From the NCBI GenBank assembly GCA_963920765.1, contig OY987245.1, positions 25,126,727-25,190,726 of the forward strand: a stretch of DNA of 64,000 nt. Reading direction: 5' to 3'. The notes under the pieces were generated by a model. It saw nothing but the letters and a program-made list of their open reading frames with translations, was not told the DNA's origin and did no database searches. Shown here in pieces: positions 46,314 to 59,219 of the stretch. Every line of letters starts with the position of its first letter. The first letter of the stretch is position 1. The position numbers and the translations under genes were made by a program. This DNA is from Ulota crispa. Lineage: Eukaryota; Streptophyta; Bryopsida; Orthotrichales; Orthotrichaceae.

Positions 46314-49300
46314 ATGGCTACTTCATCTGCGCCTGTCAAAGAAGATGATGACATTGAAATTGTAGGCACTACAATGGCCTACACTATAGCAAACTCAGAA
46401 GATACTGAGGATGTCAATCTTGAAGAGGAAGACCTTTGCCTGCAATAGAACAATAATACCATACAATTGATTGAAGACCTGTGCATTATGCCTTGGACCT
46501 CATCTAGGTTCATGATACCTCTTTGTAGGATGGTGTGTATGCCAATTGTTTGGCCCACCTTGCAACAAGACATTGATCAGTTAGAGGTGACTTGTGGACA
46601 TGGTTACAACTCTGGCTCCACTCTTTTCTACGTTTCTCTCACAAATGAAAACCAAGACATTGTACATTACAATGAGATTGATGCTGATGGGTGGGGTGCT
46701 TTTTGAAGGGAGGAAAACAACATTTTTGAGAGGTTCCTAAGTGCATGGCTTAAACTCATTCCTTACAGAGGTCGTATGTTCTTTATTTGTGACAATAATC
46801 ACCAACACAAGGCTTGGACTTTGTACATCAATCGTATCCATCCTCAAGATCGTGAGTGGCACATGTCTATTGATTGCATTGTCCTTGATACTTGTGGGAA
46901 GATGGGGACTCTAATGACTGCCATGCATAACATCAACAAGTGAGTTCTGTTCTTGTTTTTGCATGTATGTTAATAGTTTTATCTCATATCTTCTATTTAT
47001 TGTCTATTTGATTGTAAACTAATTCGCTTTCTTGTTTAACATGATAGAAACTTCCCATGTCAAGGCCAGTTTGGTTCACACACTTCATCATGTAAAAACT
47101 ATTGGTTTGCAACCTTTGGAGGTCTTTAAAAACACACTGATTGAAGCCCAATATCTCTAGCAAGTGGGCCACCAAGCAAGGGAGAGGACATGGTATTCTC
47201 TTAATACAAATGTATTTGTAAGCATCATCTTTTGGGTAAGATTTTGATTTAAACATTGAATTGATTTATTCTTTCATTTTATTTGATTTCAACTCTAACA
47301 ACTTCAATCTTATAGCATGATTTTTCTACTACCTCCAAGGAAGGGAAGAAAACTTTTTTGGCCAAGACCTCGGTGAAGGAGAGGATAGCTATTGGCATCT
47401 CTGCAGCAATGCAAAGTGCTGCCAAGACCAAGACTATAGCAATGTGTAACACATTTGGGAAATACTTGGCTATAACCAATCCTGAGCTTGGTAACAGCTT
47501 TCTTCAAGAGGTTTTCTATTCAATCTTCTCTTTTTGTCATTAATCTATTTGCAATGATGATTTATTAGTTCTAATGCTATCATATTAGGCGTCATGTAGA
47601 ATTTACCTCATGAGTGGTTTTGAATATAAGGTCATGGATTGATTAGATGTCTTTCATCATAGGTGTTCTATTATATTGGAATTTTTTCTTTAATGAGTTA
47701 TTCATTTTGTTTTTAGGTCACCTAACATTACAATGACAATTTGTATGTAGAGATGTCATTGAAGAAGTTGCAATTAATTGCAATTGCTCATGTCTTTGCC
47801 CCGCACAAGACCACTTGGCTAAGGTGGTGGAATGCGAGTGAACTTGGGAGATGTTCCCTTTGATTTCTTGCTAAACCTGCATCAGAGAGGGATCTTAAAA
47901 GCTGGCTAAACAAAGCTGCATTTTATGCAAAAGTTAGTCTACTTCACTTTATTGCATAGTTTTTTTGTACATCTTTGCTTAATAATGTGTTTAATATTGT
48001 ATACTTTAATGGTAATGTTATGATGCTTTTTATTAATTAAATTTTTGTATTTGTATTGTAGTTGAGTGATGCTTCATTGGAAGCATATTTGAAGGTTATT
48101 TGAGAGGACAAGGTGCTAGTGAATATGTTTGTGGATCCAAAGCCACTTTCTATTCATGAGTATGTTGAGGTTTGGCAAACTCGTTTATGGGATGCAGGTT
48201 TCATGGCATTTTTTAAAGGCAAATCAGCTTATTCCAAAAAGAACTTTGACAAACACAACAACGTGGATCTTGTGGTGAAGAGAACCATTTATAGGTTAGT
48301 TCTTTGAACTTTTTCATTCACTTTTATGCTTATTAAATTATGTGAAGTCCATTTCATTAAATCTATTTTCTCTTACATCTATGTTTGTTTTCTAGGTACT
48401 TTGCCTTAGAGCTTGTTCCTAAAGGGGCTTTGAAAATTAAAGATCTGCATTTCTTCTTCACCACTTAAGTGGAGGAAGCATTTGCAGATTGCATTTATAC
48501 TCCAATTCAACAGCATGAGTGGTCTGCTACACACTTCAAGCATGGAGGGTGATATCTTAACTGCATTCCTGGTGGTTGCCATGAAGAGGAGAAGGCAATG
48601 AAGGCTGTTTGTCATGGTTTGGACCTTCAGAGGATGCAGCCTTCTAATGTTGATGGAGAAGAGAATGCAAAAGTGAAAGAAGACCTATCGCAATTGGATG
48701 CTAAGGAGTTGAAGAAGGATTTAGCAGAGAAGACCAAGATTGTAGAGAAGGCAAAAGCAAGAGAGGCTAAGGAGGCTGAGTGAGTTATAAAATAGGAGGT
48801 TGTAGTTCAAGCTAAGGCACTAAAGGTGGCTAAGAAGGCTACTGAGAAAGTTACAAAATCTTTCGTGCAAGGTTCAAGATGATCTGCAAGGAATGTAAGT
48901 GCAGTAGAACTGACTACTGCAATTCCAATTTCTCCTCTTGTCTTGATTAGCAACTCTCCTTCTATTGGCACGCCCAAGCGTCAAGCATCTTATGCAAGGC
49001 TTACATCTTCAACACTTGAGCAAAATGTATTTGTCTTATTTTGGCAAATTTAGAGCCAACATCCTCATTGTATGTGGAGTACCTACTCCACGATTCATTG
49101 CTTATAATGGATCAATATTTTCTTGACCATGGTAGCTTTTCTAAATAGTAGAATGACATGCATATTTTCATCAAATTGGTATGATTTCTATTTTTTCTTT
49201 GATTTTGTTATATTTTTGTAACATATTTGAAATTTTTTTGCTTTCTCTTTCATCATCACCATCTCATTATGTTGTGCAACATGTAAGTGATTGGCCTAGG

Positions 49301-50330
49301 TCGCTTAAGGGTGTGATTGGAGGCCAATCTTACAATGCGGACTTCATTTTTGCTGACATACTTGAAGGCTTGCTTGTTCCCAATATCTCAAGTCCTCCAA
49401 ATGCCATTCCACATTGGGATGCCCATCAGCATGGATTTTTTGATTGCTTCTTTGATTTTACAAAAACCTGTTTGCAAGATGGTGCAATTATCATGTTCCT
49501 TGCTAAATCAACCAAATTTGATGAGTTGTTGACTACATTTCTCATAGCCTATGAGTTTGTTGTAAAGAAGAAGTACAATTGTGCTAACCGGATGCGTCTT
49601 GCATATGCCACCAATCCCTTTAGTACAGTAAGTCTAAAATCTTTTTACTACATTTTGTAATACTTCATTTTATTTGAATATGGTTTATTGTATTTAATTA
49701 CCTTGCTTTTTGTTTTGCAGATACTTCTTTTTATATTACACTACTGGTTTGTGGCGTTGCAAAAAGGTGGATTTCCAATTTCAAGATATTTCAGGTTCCA
49801 GCTCTTATAGACATGGGTATTTATTTGGAGAGGGATGACTTAGTGCAAAATTGCATATTGCACAAGAACCAATTTCATCTACATGGTCTTCTTTTGCAAG
49901 GATCTTGCAAGAAGGACCATGGCCTGATCCAAATGTTGATTGAGTCAACGATTCAAGTGAGCAATATAGTCATTGATTATATGGTTGGCATTGGTAAGTT
50001 TTCCTTTCTCATTATTTTGAAAATTTGTTGTTTGTTTTGTTCCATTTTAATTATAAAATTGGTGTTTTGTTTACAATTAGTTGCAATTTGTGCAAGTGCT
50101 TCCATCCATGCATGCTGCTCTGCTGGAAGGAGCTTAGTTGCTATGGAGGACAACGTGTTGCTATAGACAAAAGTACTTCTGCCACTGACCAGTAAAGCAA
50201 GAGCAAGTACTTCAAAGAAGCAACACGTTGATGTCCCAGCTGAGTCAGAAGCAGAGGAAGATGAAGAGGCAGCATTGCCTATCTCTTCTTTACTCCTTCC
50301 TATTGTTTGTAGTAGATTCAATATGATTGT
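46314..50330 (+). pseudogene. Multi-exon gene remnant with DNA N4/N6-methyltransferase-like domain
   Basis: The frame from 46314 (MATSSAPVKEDDD..., acidic) runs to about 46939 with two stops and ends at a GTGAGT donor. Further exon-like blocks, several with GT/AG borders, lie at about 47317-47512, 47700-47929, 48061-48293, 48396-48890 (lysine/glutamate-rich coiled coil, 48660-48790), 49265-49627 (donor GTAAGT), 49721-49993 (donor GTAAGT) and 50080-50330. The last three resemble a DNA methylase: YNADFIFADILEG (where DPPW/DPPY is expected), then CLQDGAIIMFLA, then QVSNIVIDYMVGIG (motif I-like, normally D-x-F-x-G-x-G), then CCSAGRSLVAME (like the C-terminal GR..IGIE). The catalytic DPP motif is lost, and multiple stops occur. 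The order, DPP-like before the FxGxG-like motif, fits permuted N4/N6 methylases. The identity of the N-terminal two thirds is unknown. Confidence 0.5.
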
Positions 50331-50339
50331 GTTTTGTAC

Positions 50340-53076
50340 CTTTAGTTATATTTAACTTCCTATCTTCAATTTGTGATTTTTTGGTGATTTCAATGGTTCA
50401 TTATTTTTGATGCATTTGTTTATCTATGTAGCTCAAGCCTAAGTCCTCCACCAACAGTTTATCTTGACCACCACTCTTTTGTACATGGCAATCATGATTT
50501 GTCTTTTTGTTTGTTGTCTTATGCTAAAAAGACTGCAAATCTTTATGCTACCGGTGATATTGTTTATTAGGAATCACAGCCATTTGTGGAGATGAGAGGG
50601 TGGAGTAGTTCTTGCAAGTCTTTGTTGTTGAGTTAGATGGAGATGATTTCATACCATCTATGTGTGAGATTGATCATGAGTTTGGAGTATCTTTAGGTTG
50701 TACTATTTCTTTGATAGACTCATTTGCAGAGTAGTGCAGAGACACCGGATGTTGCATCATAGATGTCTCTAGCTTTTTAGAGTTTCTATACTTGAGACAC
50801 TACATATTATTGATGTTTTGTCGCTTATGACTTTATATATTTGGATTTGATTGTCATGTTATCATTACCACTCCTTCACAAAACCTTATTTCTTTTTATT
50901 GTCATGTCTACATGTTATTTTTATTGTTACTATTAAAAATTTTGATGTTCATTGCTATTTGAAAATTTGCAAGTATTTTGTTCATGATCATTCCTTTATT
51001 TTTGTTTGTCTTAATGTTATCTTTGTACATCTTTAGGTTGCTCACATCTTTGAATTTTCCTAAACCCTCTAATGTTTTAATTCCTATACCTTGCTTGTTT
51101 AAATATGCCCTTTCTTTCTATATTGGTTTAGATTTTTCATAAATCTCTCTTTTTAGATTTTTCACGATCATAGGAAATTGCCAAGGCTATAGGTACTTAA
51201 ACCCATGGTAATAGGATTTTTCAAATTTCTAGATCAAAATTCTGGCTCCTTCTTTCGGGCTCCCAGCTCTTGGCTCTCGAAATAGCTTTCCGCCCATTCT
51301 CTGGGCGGATGACATACTTAGTTGGCTTCACCGAGCTCTAATCAACCTCCTTTTTCAATGACACTTGAGCATAAATTCTTCTTGCAATAAAGAAGTTGAC
51401 TTTGTTTCTATCAACAAAGGGGGTTTTTGATATGTATAATCCACAACTAGCAAGATTTCTTGTTTGGCATTTTAGAACCAGCTCTTATGCTGCACTTTCA
51501 CATTGTTGTTGTAGCACGGATTTGTATTTTGGTTTTCTATCTAGTGCAAGGGGGCATTTTTTGAGAATGGTTTGTAATCTAGCAAGCTTCATCTCATTAT
51601 TTGTTAGATTGGAGGTGGCCCCTATGCATGGATTTTTGTAGATTTTTGTAGTACCATGCGTTTTTTTGTAAGCAAATAAAAATCACTAGCCAATTTTTGA
51701 AAGTGCTCAAATAACCATTGCCTTCTTCCAAATATTGCATTGAATTGGATCAGGCAACACCTCAAAAAAAGTTAAAATGCTCAAATAGTTCAAAAATGAT
51801 GGCATCAATTCGCAATTTGACAAGAAATTGTGCAATGATAATATTAGATGGAACTATTAAGCATTCTCTATGATACACATTGAAAAGTATCAAATAGGTG
51901 CATAGCATTCTATGAGAATCTTTCATCATACATTCACAGCAATTTGTCTTCAATCAAAAATCCAATTTTCTCTATACAAGATTCTCTAAAACTCTTCTCA
52001 ATATTTTTGATGTGGTCTCAATTGACAGCAACGTGACTTTCAAGATAATATAACCAAGCAATAGCATTACTTGTATTAGTGCCAAAGGATGACTGTAGTA
52101 TTAAGCAACAAGGATGAAGAAGCTGGGAGTACATCCCTTATCCCATGACTCCTATTGGGCTTATTTTGTCCTGTTTCTCCAAATGGTGAACTTGCAAAAG
52201 TCCATGCTATTGTCATTTTTGATTTTGTAGCTCTTGTTGTAAATCTCACTGAGTTTGAAAATTGTTGTTTTTGTGTTCTTGCACTTTTTAAGTTTCAATA
52301 GTAGATTTTTTGATGATTGTTTGTGTTTGGTGATTTTACAAGAATGGAACACCACAACAACTAGTGATACTCACTATAGCAAGAGCAAGCCCTGTGTTGT
52401 GATTTGTGAAGTAAGAATATAGCAATTGAAGTGCTTGATGGTCTCTCACAATACTCATAGTACTACCACTGTTGGCTCATTTATGTGTTTCATGAAAACA
52501 TTGACCTACTTGGACTTTGGAAGCAACCTCCACACAAAGACTTGAAAGTTAAGGTAAAGAAACTTATCTTTTCATCAACAATTTTTCAAATTGTTCTTAG
52601 ATTCAAGAGATCCGTTGGTTTAGAGGCTACAAGTAAATTTGATAATATGTCCTTAATTCTAGCCAAGGACTCTATTGTCATTTCATCTTTATTGGTATTT
52701 TGATTTGAAATCAGATTATATCTGTGAACAAATTTTTAGAGGAGCACATTTCAATATTAAAAAGGGGACATACCTATCTTGCTCTTGTGGATATGCTTGT
52801 TGGTGTATAGCGCCTGTAATGAGAATTTGATCATTGCTACTTCATTAGTTTTGCTATTATGAAGTCTAGGTCATTGTAGAGGCTAAATTTTAATCATAAT
52901 ATTCAAGGGTTATGGTTTTTAGTGAGAGACTTCTAACATTATATGGTTTTCAAAGATTGGAGTGAATAAGCACAATCTGTTTACCTATCATGATTTTTGG
53001 AAATTATCATTAAGGTGCTGCTAATGAAGATAATTTTTTATTGCAAATAGGTGCAAATACCTCAGCTGGATGGAGG
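50340..53076. other. AT-rich DNA between methylase-like gene and composite element copy 2
   Basis: No gene is recognised. The first 450 bases may hold eroded terminal exons or the 3' end of the methylase-like gene. The last part is the insertion flank of copy 2 and has no similarity to the flank of copy 1. Confidence 0.45.
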
Positions 53077-53149
53077 CAGGGTTGTCTATACCAACATGAC
53101 GTTGGCTTTTTATATCTAGATGTCATGACGCGTTTGTCATGACTTGTCA

Positions 53150-53345
53150 GGACGCGGCAAGATCCGTCCAAAATGTTGATGGACTGTCTAGGCCGTGGAT
53201 GATGTATGTCAATCAACCCGTCATCTAATTCATTGATTAGACAGTGAGTCCATTGACTAGACAGCAATTCTATCAACCAAATGGCAAGTCTGTCCAGCAG
53301 CGTCCACCAAACGCACAATCCGTCCACTAGACGGCTCCTCGACGT
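53150..53345. repeat. GACGG/CCGTC-rich subterminal cluster, copy 2
   Basis: It contains GATCCGTCCAAAATGTTGAT, CCACCAAACGCACAATCCGTCC and ACTAGACGGCTCCTCGACG, with many mutated units (TAGACAGTGAGTCCATTGAC). It aligns with the reverse complement of 25845-26060 and lies 70 bases inside the terminus. Confidence 0.75.
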
Positions 53346-53617
53346 TTTCAGTTCATTGTGCAAGTTTGGCTGTTCACAAAAACTTTAGGGTTTCAGGACC
53401 ATAAGAAGGACTCCCGACTATTCAAGGTCACATTTCCTTATTGATCTCTGCTCCTATGACTTGGTTGGTGTACAACCATTGCATTGGAGGGAAGTCCAAG
53501 AAGAGTGTGTGTGGGGAGCACTTGTTGTCAGAGCAGCAAGTGTTGTTTCTACACCACATTTCATATAGAATACTAATATTGTTATTTTGTTTTTAGGGTC
53601 AGAAAGAGGAACAAGCA

Positions 53618-56600
53618 ATGACAATGGGCGGGGGCAAGACTCAATGGAACCCATGGTACAAGCAACAACCAGATGGGAAAAGTGTGTGCAAGTATTGTGG
53701 AACTATTCTAAGTTATCAAAAAGATTGTCTGCTTTTCCATTTGGGGTACAAAGGAACTACTAACCTCTTTGGAGTGAGATTGTGCAACAAAGCCAATGTA
53801 GCTATGAAAACAATATTTTTCAATTGTAGAGGACATGTACTTGCAGTGTCCGTGGGTAAGAATGAAAATATTGTGGAAGTGACATTGCCGTCAACAACTC
53901 CAACGAGTACTATACATGGGGAGCGACAGTCTAATGCTTTAGCCTCAGCAAATGAAGGTGGAGAAAACTATGAGGGATAATGCTCCCAAGTACAATTGTT
54001 GGAGGTGTCTGGCCCTAGTTCACCCGCCAATCCACCTTTGAGGCAATTATCTTTACAAAAAGGAATGAACTCTTGAAAGTTTCAAATGCTAGACAAGAAA
54101 TGGGCTAAGTTTTTTTATGAAGCTAATATACCATTCAATGTAGCAAAGAATCTTGCTATTATAGATGCAGTGAGATCTACATCGGATGCAAGGATATTGT
54201 ACAAACCTTTTGTTTACCATGCAGTTCATACAAAGCTTATGGACTTTGCAAAAGACGAAGTGGTCAAATTGGTAACAAAAAAGATAAAGGGACCAATCCA
54301 CAAGTATGGCGTGACAATATGCTCCAATGGATGGGACAATGTGTCACACCGACCATTGATCAATATCATGTTGGCATGTACAAGTGGAGAGGTTTTTCTT
54401 GGATTTGTAGATACAATAGGTGAAAGCAAAGATGCTACCTATGTGGCTAATTGTATGCTGGCTTTCATTGAAGAGGTGGGAGGATAAAATGTAGTATAGG
54501 TTTGCACAAACAATGCAAGGAGCTTGCGTGCATCCGCAATACAAATAATTTGTTGGTTTCCACACATTTACTTTCAAAGTTGTCCAGCATATGTGCTTGA
54601 TCTTTTACATGAAGATTGGAAAAAACAAGATTGGATATCAACAACTGTGGTGAAAACAAAGGTCATTGTAAAATACATTTGCAGGCATCACATGCAACTT
54701 TCAATCTTTTGTCAACATTCTCCCAATCACATGCTAAAAAATCCAAATGACACGCGCTTTGCAACCACATTTCTCATGATCAAGCATTTGATGGAAGTAA
54801 GAGAAGTTGTGGAATTGACTATCTATGATCCGCAATGCAATGAGTACTTGAGGAAATTGAGAACAGATGATATGTGTAAAAAGGCAAAAAATGTACGACA
54901 ACATGTGTGATCAAATTCATATTGGAAGTCTTGTTTGAACTTTGTGCGCATGGTGGAGCCTGTCTTGGTTGCTCTTTGAGAGTTTGATGGCAAACGCCCA
55001 TGTATGGGGAAGGTATGGCTTTTGATGAAGAACGTGGAGAAGAGCGTTTTATCTTTCAAAGATCCACCATTCTTATTACCAACAAAGTATGCAGGTTGGG
55101 CTAAATACAAATTTTACACATAGTAGGATATGATGAGAAGAGATCTACATTACACATGTGCTCTATTAAATCCCTTCTTACTTGATGAAATTACGCTAAT
55201 GGACAACAATTAAGCACAAGTGGCCATCTTGAGAATACTATGCAAACTATTGGTTGGAGACCAAGCATTTGCATCTGCTTTGTTTGAGTACCAAGCTTTT
55301 TGAGAGGGAAGAGGAATTTTCAGTGAATTCCTTGACGTATACGCTTTAAATTTGGAGCCCCATGAATGGTGGGATCTTCTCAGGGCCCCTGCTTGTACAC
55401 TTGCATTGATTGCAAAAAGAATCCTTGCACAAGTGTGTTCCGCATCATCATGTGAACATAACTGGAGCATGTACTCATTTGTTCACAACAATTCTTGCAA
55501 TAGATTGATATCAGAGTACGCAAAGCAATTGGTTTACATTTACACCAATCCCAAGACTCTCAAAGAAAGGGAAGTAGCAAATCCAACACAATGGTATACC
55601 AAGAACATGATATCAAAAGACTCCATGACAAAAGAATCTGATGGTTTGGACCTTGGGTTAGTTCTCTCTAACCCTGACAATGATGACTTCGATGAAGACA
55701 GTGACCCATTTTTTAGAAGTAGTGGGAGGCATGAAAGGCGTAATCTAATTGATAAGTTTGTATTTGACTTCAATGAGGGGGATAATAATGGCTATGGCCA
55801 CAAGGAACACAATGAGTTTCTACCACAGATGCCAAAGACATGGGTTGCTGTCCAAGTGAGGTACATATGGGAAAGGACATGATGGCACAAAATCCGCCAA
55901 GTCCAGGCCCCATTGATGAACATGTGGCCATTGTAATAGATCTAGAATGCATTGATGTTCAAAGAGGACGCAGCCATGATGCGGTTGTTTCACCATCATT
56001 GCGTGTTCAAACCACTCACACAAAAGGGCCCCCTCATACCCTAGATATTGACATGCCCCCTCCACATCAAGACTCAATTGGAGTGCGACGCCAAGTGCCA
56101 TTATTGGATAATCCACCATCAAGGCCTTTTACTTCCAAAGTTCATCCTTGTGGACCAACTTCATCAATAGGCACATGGTTGACTACTCTTATCCACCTTT
56201 GAGTACGACAGAGCATATGACTGCAAACTAGACTTTGTTACGCCTAGTTCTATGTCCCAATACTCAATCTAAACGGCCACATCAATAGGGTGCTACTAGT
56301 GAATACTTGAATAAAAGAACACGCCAAAGAATGAGAAGAGAGCAAGGGGTAGCCCAACCATTTGATATTGTAGGGATGCCCAATATAGATGGTGTTATGG
56401 ATGCAATTAGGTGAAGACCTATTTGGACAGTGTCCTCTATTGTTTGCTATCATCTTGACGGTCATGCTCTTAATCCCCGTTCTAATTTCTCAAGTCAAAG
56501 TAGTAGTGCTACATCCAATGACAATGACAGATCCATTGGTGGTAGTGTAGGTGCATCCGGTGAGGTTCCAAGAGATAGTGATTATAGAGCACCGCAATAA
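53618..56600 (+). pseudogene. hAT-family transposase (BED, DUF659, hAT-C), copy 2
   Basis: The start is at 53618, or at the in-frame ATG at 53624 that aligns with copy 1. Domains: BED finger (53640-53800, CKYCG...HLGYKGT...C), linker, DUF659 core (54086-54487, LDKKWAKFFYEANIPFNVAK, KYGVTICSNGWDNVSHRPL), helical middle (54524-54910), and hAT C-terminal dimerisation region (55352-55520: EPHEWWDLLRAPACTLALIA, CSASSCEHNWSMYSFVH). An acidic DEDSDPF tail follows, with a C-terminal region to about 56600. The conserved glycine/aspartate context of the core is partly kept, but at least five stops or frameshifts disable it. This is the less damaged of the two transposase copies, with the BED finger readable. 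Confidence 0.82.
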
Positions 56601-56759
56601 GGTCCAGCAGCAAGAGTTGGCAAGAATGACACAGCTGTAAAAGATGTTAATGTCATTAATCATGTACGCACTCTCAGGCATTGAAAACATTGAGTGCGTC
56701 CATGTGAAAGAGAACAATCTCTTCATATTCTAATATGCAATGAGTTATTAGGCTCACTA

Positions 56760-57349
56760 TCTTCCATGCCAATTTTGGCATTAATATGAAACATCCCTCT
56801 TGCTCCTTTTCACTCCCATGAATTGATTAAGAACTTGCATAAGTACAATTACTATCCATTTTGAACAATATCTTCATCTTTTTATATACTATTGTAATAC
56901 ACAATTTTAGTTATTATATATTTTATAAAAGATCACTTTTGACTTATTTTGTTCCTTGCAAAGTACATGGTAGTCACAAATTTCTTGTGCTTGAGGGTGT
57001 CTTAAAAGTTTGGGGTTTATTGAACTGTAGTCAATATAAGGATTTAGAAGTGTAACCCCTAAAGGACTAAGCCCTTTTTCCTATGAAAATCACTAGTAAT
57101 TGCCACTTCTAGGAGGTATTGTAAAAAGGGATTTTTTGATTTGTTTTAGGAAATACAATTCTACAATCTTGCCCAAATCAAAAGTAGTCATGGTATTTGT
57201 GGGAAAAAAATCAGCTCATTATTGATGGAGAGGAGTGACATATGTACATTTGAAGAGGAAAAATAATTGATTTTTTGTGGTGTCTAATAAGTTTTGTAGC
57301 ATTTGGTAATAGTCTTTGACCACTCTTAATACCACAAAGTTCCTCTACC
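56760..57349. other. 3' flank of the transposase, shared with copy 1 at its start
   Basis: The first 70 bases (GCATTAATATGAAACATCCC, TCTTGCTCCTTTTCACTCCC) match the reverse complement of 22330-22400. No gene is seen in the rest. Confidence 0.5.
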
Positions 57350-58120
57350 TAGGTGAATGCATGGTTGAGTGGCTCAAAAATGTGACAAACTATAAAAAAC
57401 TGCACAAACTCAATTTTCAAATGCCCAAATGGTTCATTGGAAATTTTCAAAAAAGAAAAAAAAGTCCAATGCATAGACTTAAGCTTTATTGTAACTACAA
57501 CAATGTTGTTTAGTTTCTTTTCTAGCATTTTATGGAGGTATGAAGGACTTTTGAAAAAACATGAGTGTGACATTTCAGCTGTCTACAAATTTTTCAAGGA
57601 CTTTTAAAGATGATTTAGTTACCTAAAAGAATACAACAAAGTATGATTCTAGTGGGTTTTTGGGTAAATTTTTCAAGAAAACATAATCTTGTTTTGTAAA
57701 TGTATATAGAATGTTTGCAAAGGACTTTTTTACGCCTTTTTAAACCTTCAATCTTACAAGTACTTTTTCTCTTTAGTATTTTTTGTTATTCAAATTTTTT
57801 TTTGTAACTTGAGTATATTTTTGAGTTCTAGGATAGCTTTCAGCAATAAGGACTTTTTGAATAACTTTGATTGATTTAAGTCCAAGTCCTAAAACATAGC
57901 TTGCAGTGGATAATTTCAAAAAGAACAAATACGGAGACATCTGACCGTTGGATTGAGTTTATAAGTCCGTTGTAGATAAGAAGAGGCCATTTAGCTGCCC
58001 AAATATTTGATGCAATTACAAATGAACACTTGAATCAAAATCCTTAAACCCACTTAAGGAACTTTGAGATTAGGGACTTTTGCCAAATTTGAGCCACTCA
58101 ACCATGCATCTACTCACCTG
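57350..58120. mobile_element. ~770-bp block with inverted ends, inside copy 2
   Basis: AGGTGAATGCATGGTTGAGT followed by GGCTCAAAAATGTGACAAA at 57350-57390 is inverted at 58078-58120 (TTTGCCAAATTTGAGCCACT then CAACCATGCATCTACTCACCT), about 38 bases at about 85 percent identity. No matching block is seen between the same genes in copy 1, so it is probably a later non-autonomous insertion. No coding frame is recognised. Confidence 0.5.
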
Positions 58121-58168
58121 AAGTTGTTATCCATGCAAGACCTAAAGTTGTTATCCATGCAAGACCTA
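58121..58168 (+). repeat. 24-bp direct duplication
   Basis: AAGTTGTTATCCATGCAAGA followed by CCTA is repeated immediately with the same sequence. It lies next to the right inverted end of the 57350-58120 block. Confidence 0.7.
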
Positions 58169-58299
58169 AAGTTAGGTATGCTTATGAGAAATCTCAATAT
58201 GCTTGGAAGTGTACCACACATGGTGGAAAAAAAAAGGAACTACGTAGTGAGTGGAATCACTAGATTGTTTAGATATCTATTATTGAAAGCAAACTAGCA

Positions 58300-59215
58300 A
58301 ATTCCAATGGTTATAAACTTATAGTGCTGTGATAAACAATGTACTTCCTACAGTTTAGTATTTTCACTGAAATATTGAAAATTGAGTAAAATAAAAGAGT
58401 TCAATGTTTAATTTTACAATACAAAATCCAAAATTGCTTGCACCCAATAGTCCTCATAACTTTTGTGTCATTCATTGAAATAGACTAATTCAAAGCTTCC
58501 CACATACACAAAATCACAAAGATTACATTTTAGAATTTGTTTCAAGGAAAATTTAATTGTAAAGACATTGTAGGGCTTCCGGAGCCTTGGACAAGCGGTC
58601 CTCTCCTACTCATAAATTCATGCATAACATTTTCATCAAATTCCAAATTGATGGAAAATCAAGATGCCCACATACATCTTTCTATTCCATGCCTTTCACA
58701 AGAGTATGGGAAGATCACACCAAAAGGTTTAGCCAAAGGGTTTAGGTTGAAGTCCAAGTTCTCCTCAAAGGGGTTAAAGCTTCAATTTGTAATGTTCAAA
58801 GCACATATTGTACTTCCAATATTTCTGTTCATCATTGTAAATTTCAATACAAAATTGGAGCTATAATTAACAACCAAAATAATATACAACAAAAACATTT
58901 ATTACAAAAAGGCAAAAATAGAACAAAAAATTTCATATGTATTTATGTGAAAAGGAAATTAGTGAACCATACATTGAAGACAAAATACAATCATTGCTAC
59001 ACATTTTCTTTTCCATTATTGTAGTACATGCAAGTGCTACACAGTACATCTCTAAGTTTGTACTATAATTGTGATACCCAAGTATTTTGTCTTCCTTCCT
59101 AGCTTGTTTGTCTTTCAGTTCTTGTTCTTGACGGTTTAGGTGTAGCAACTTATAGATGGTGTCCGAAATGTTGGAGTACCACTAAGACGTTGTACAACTT
59201 GTGTCACTAACTATT
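58300..59215. other. Spacer before the kinase-like pseudogene
   Basis: No gene is recognised. The open frame 58537-58866 (109 codons) has no recognisable motif and is not supported by copy 1. Confidence 0.4.
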
Positions 59216-59219
59216 GTTG

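Noticed and set aside
46314..46706. Intact gene beginning at 46314
   Set aside because: The frame has at least two internal stops before the first splice donor, so it is treated as part of a pseudogene.
58537..58866. 109-codon plus-strand frame between hAT and kinase genes of copy 2
   Set aside because: No motif, atypical low-complexity content and no equivalent in copy 1.
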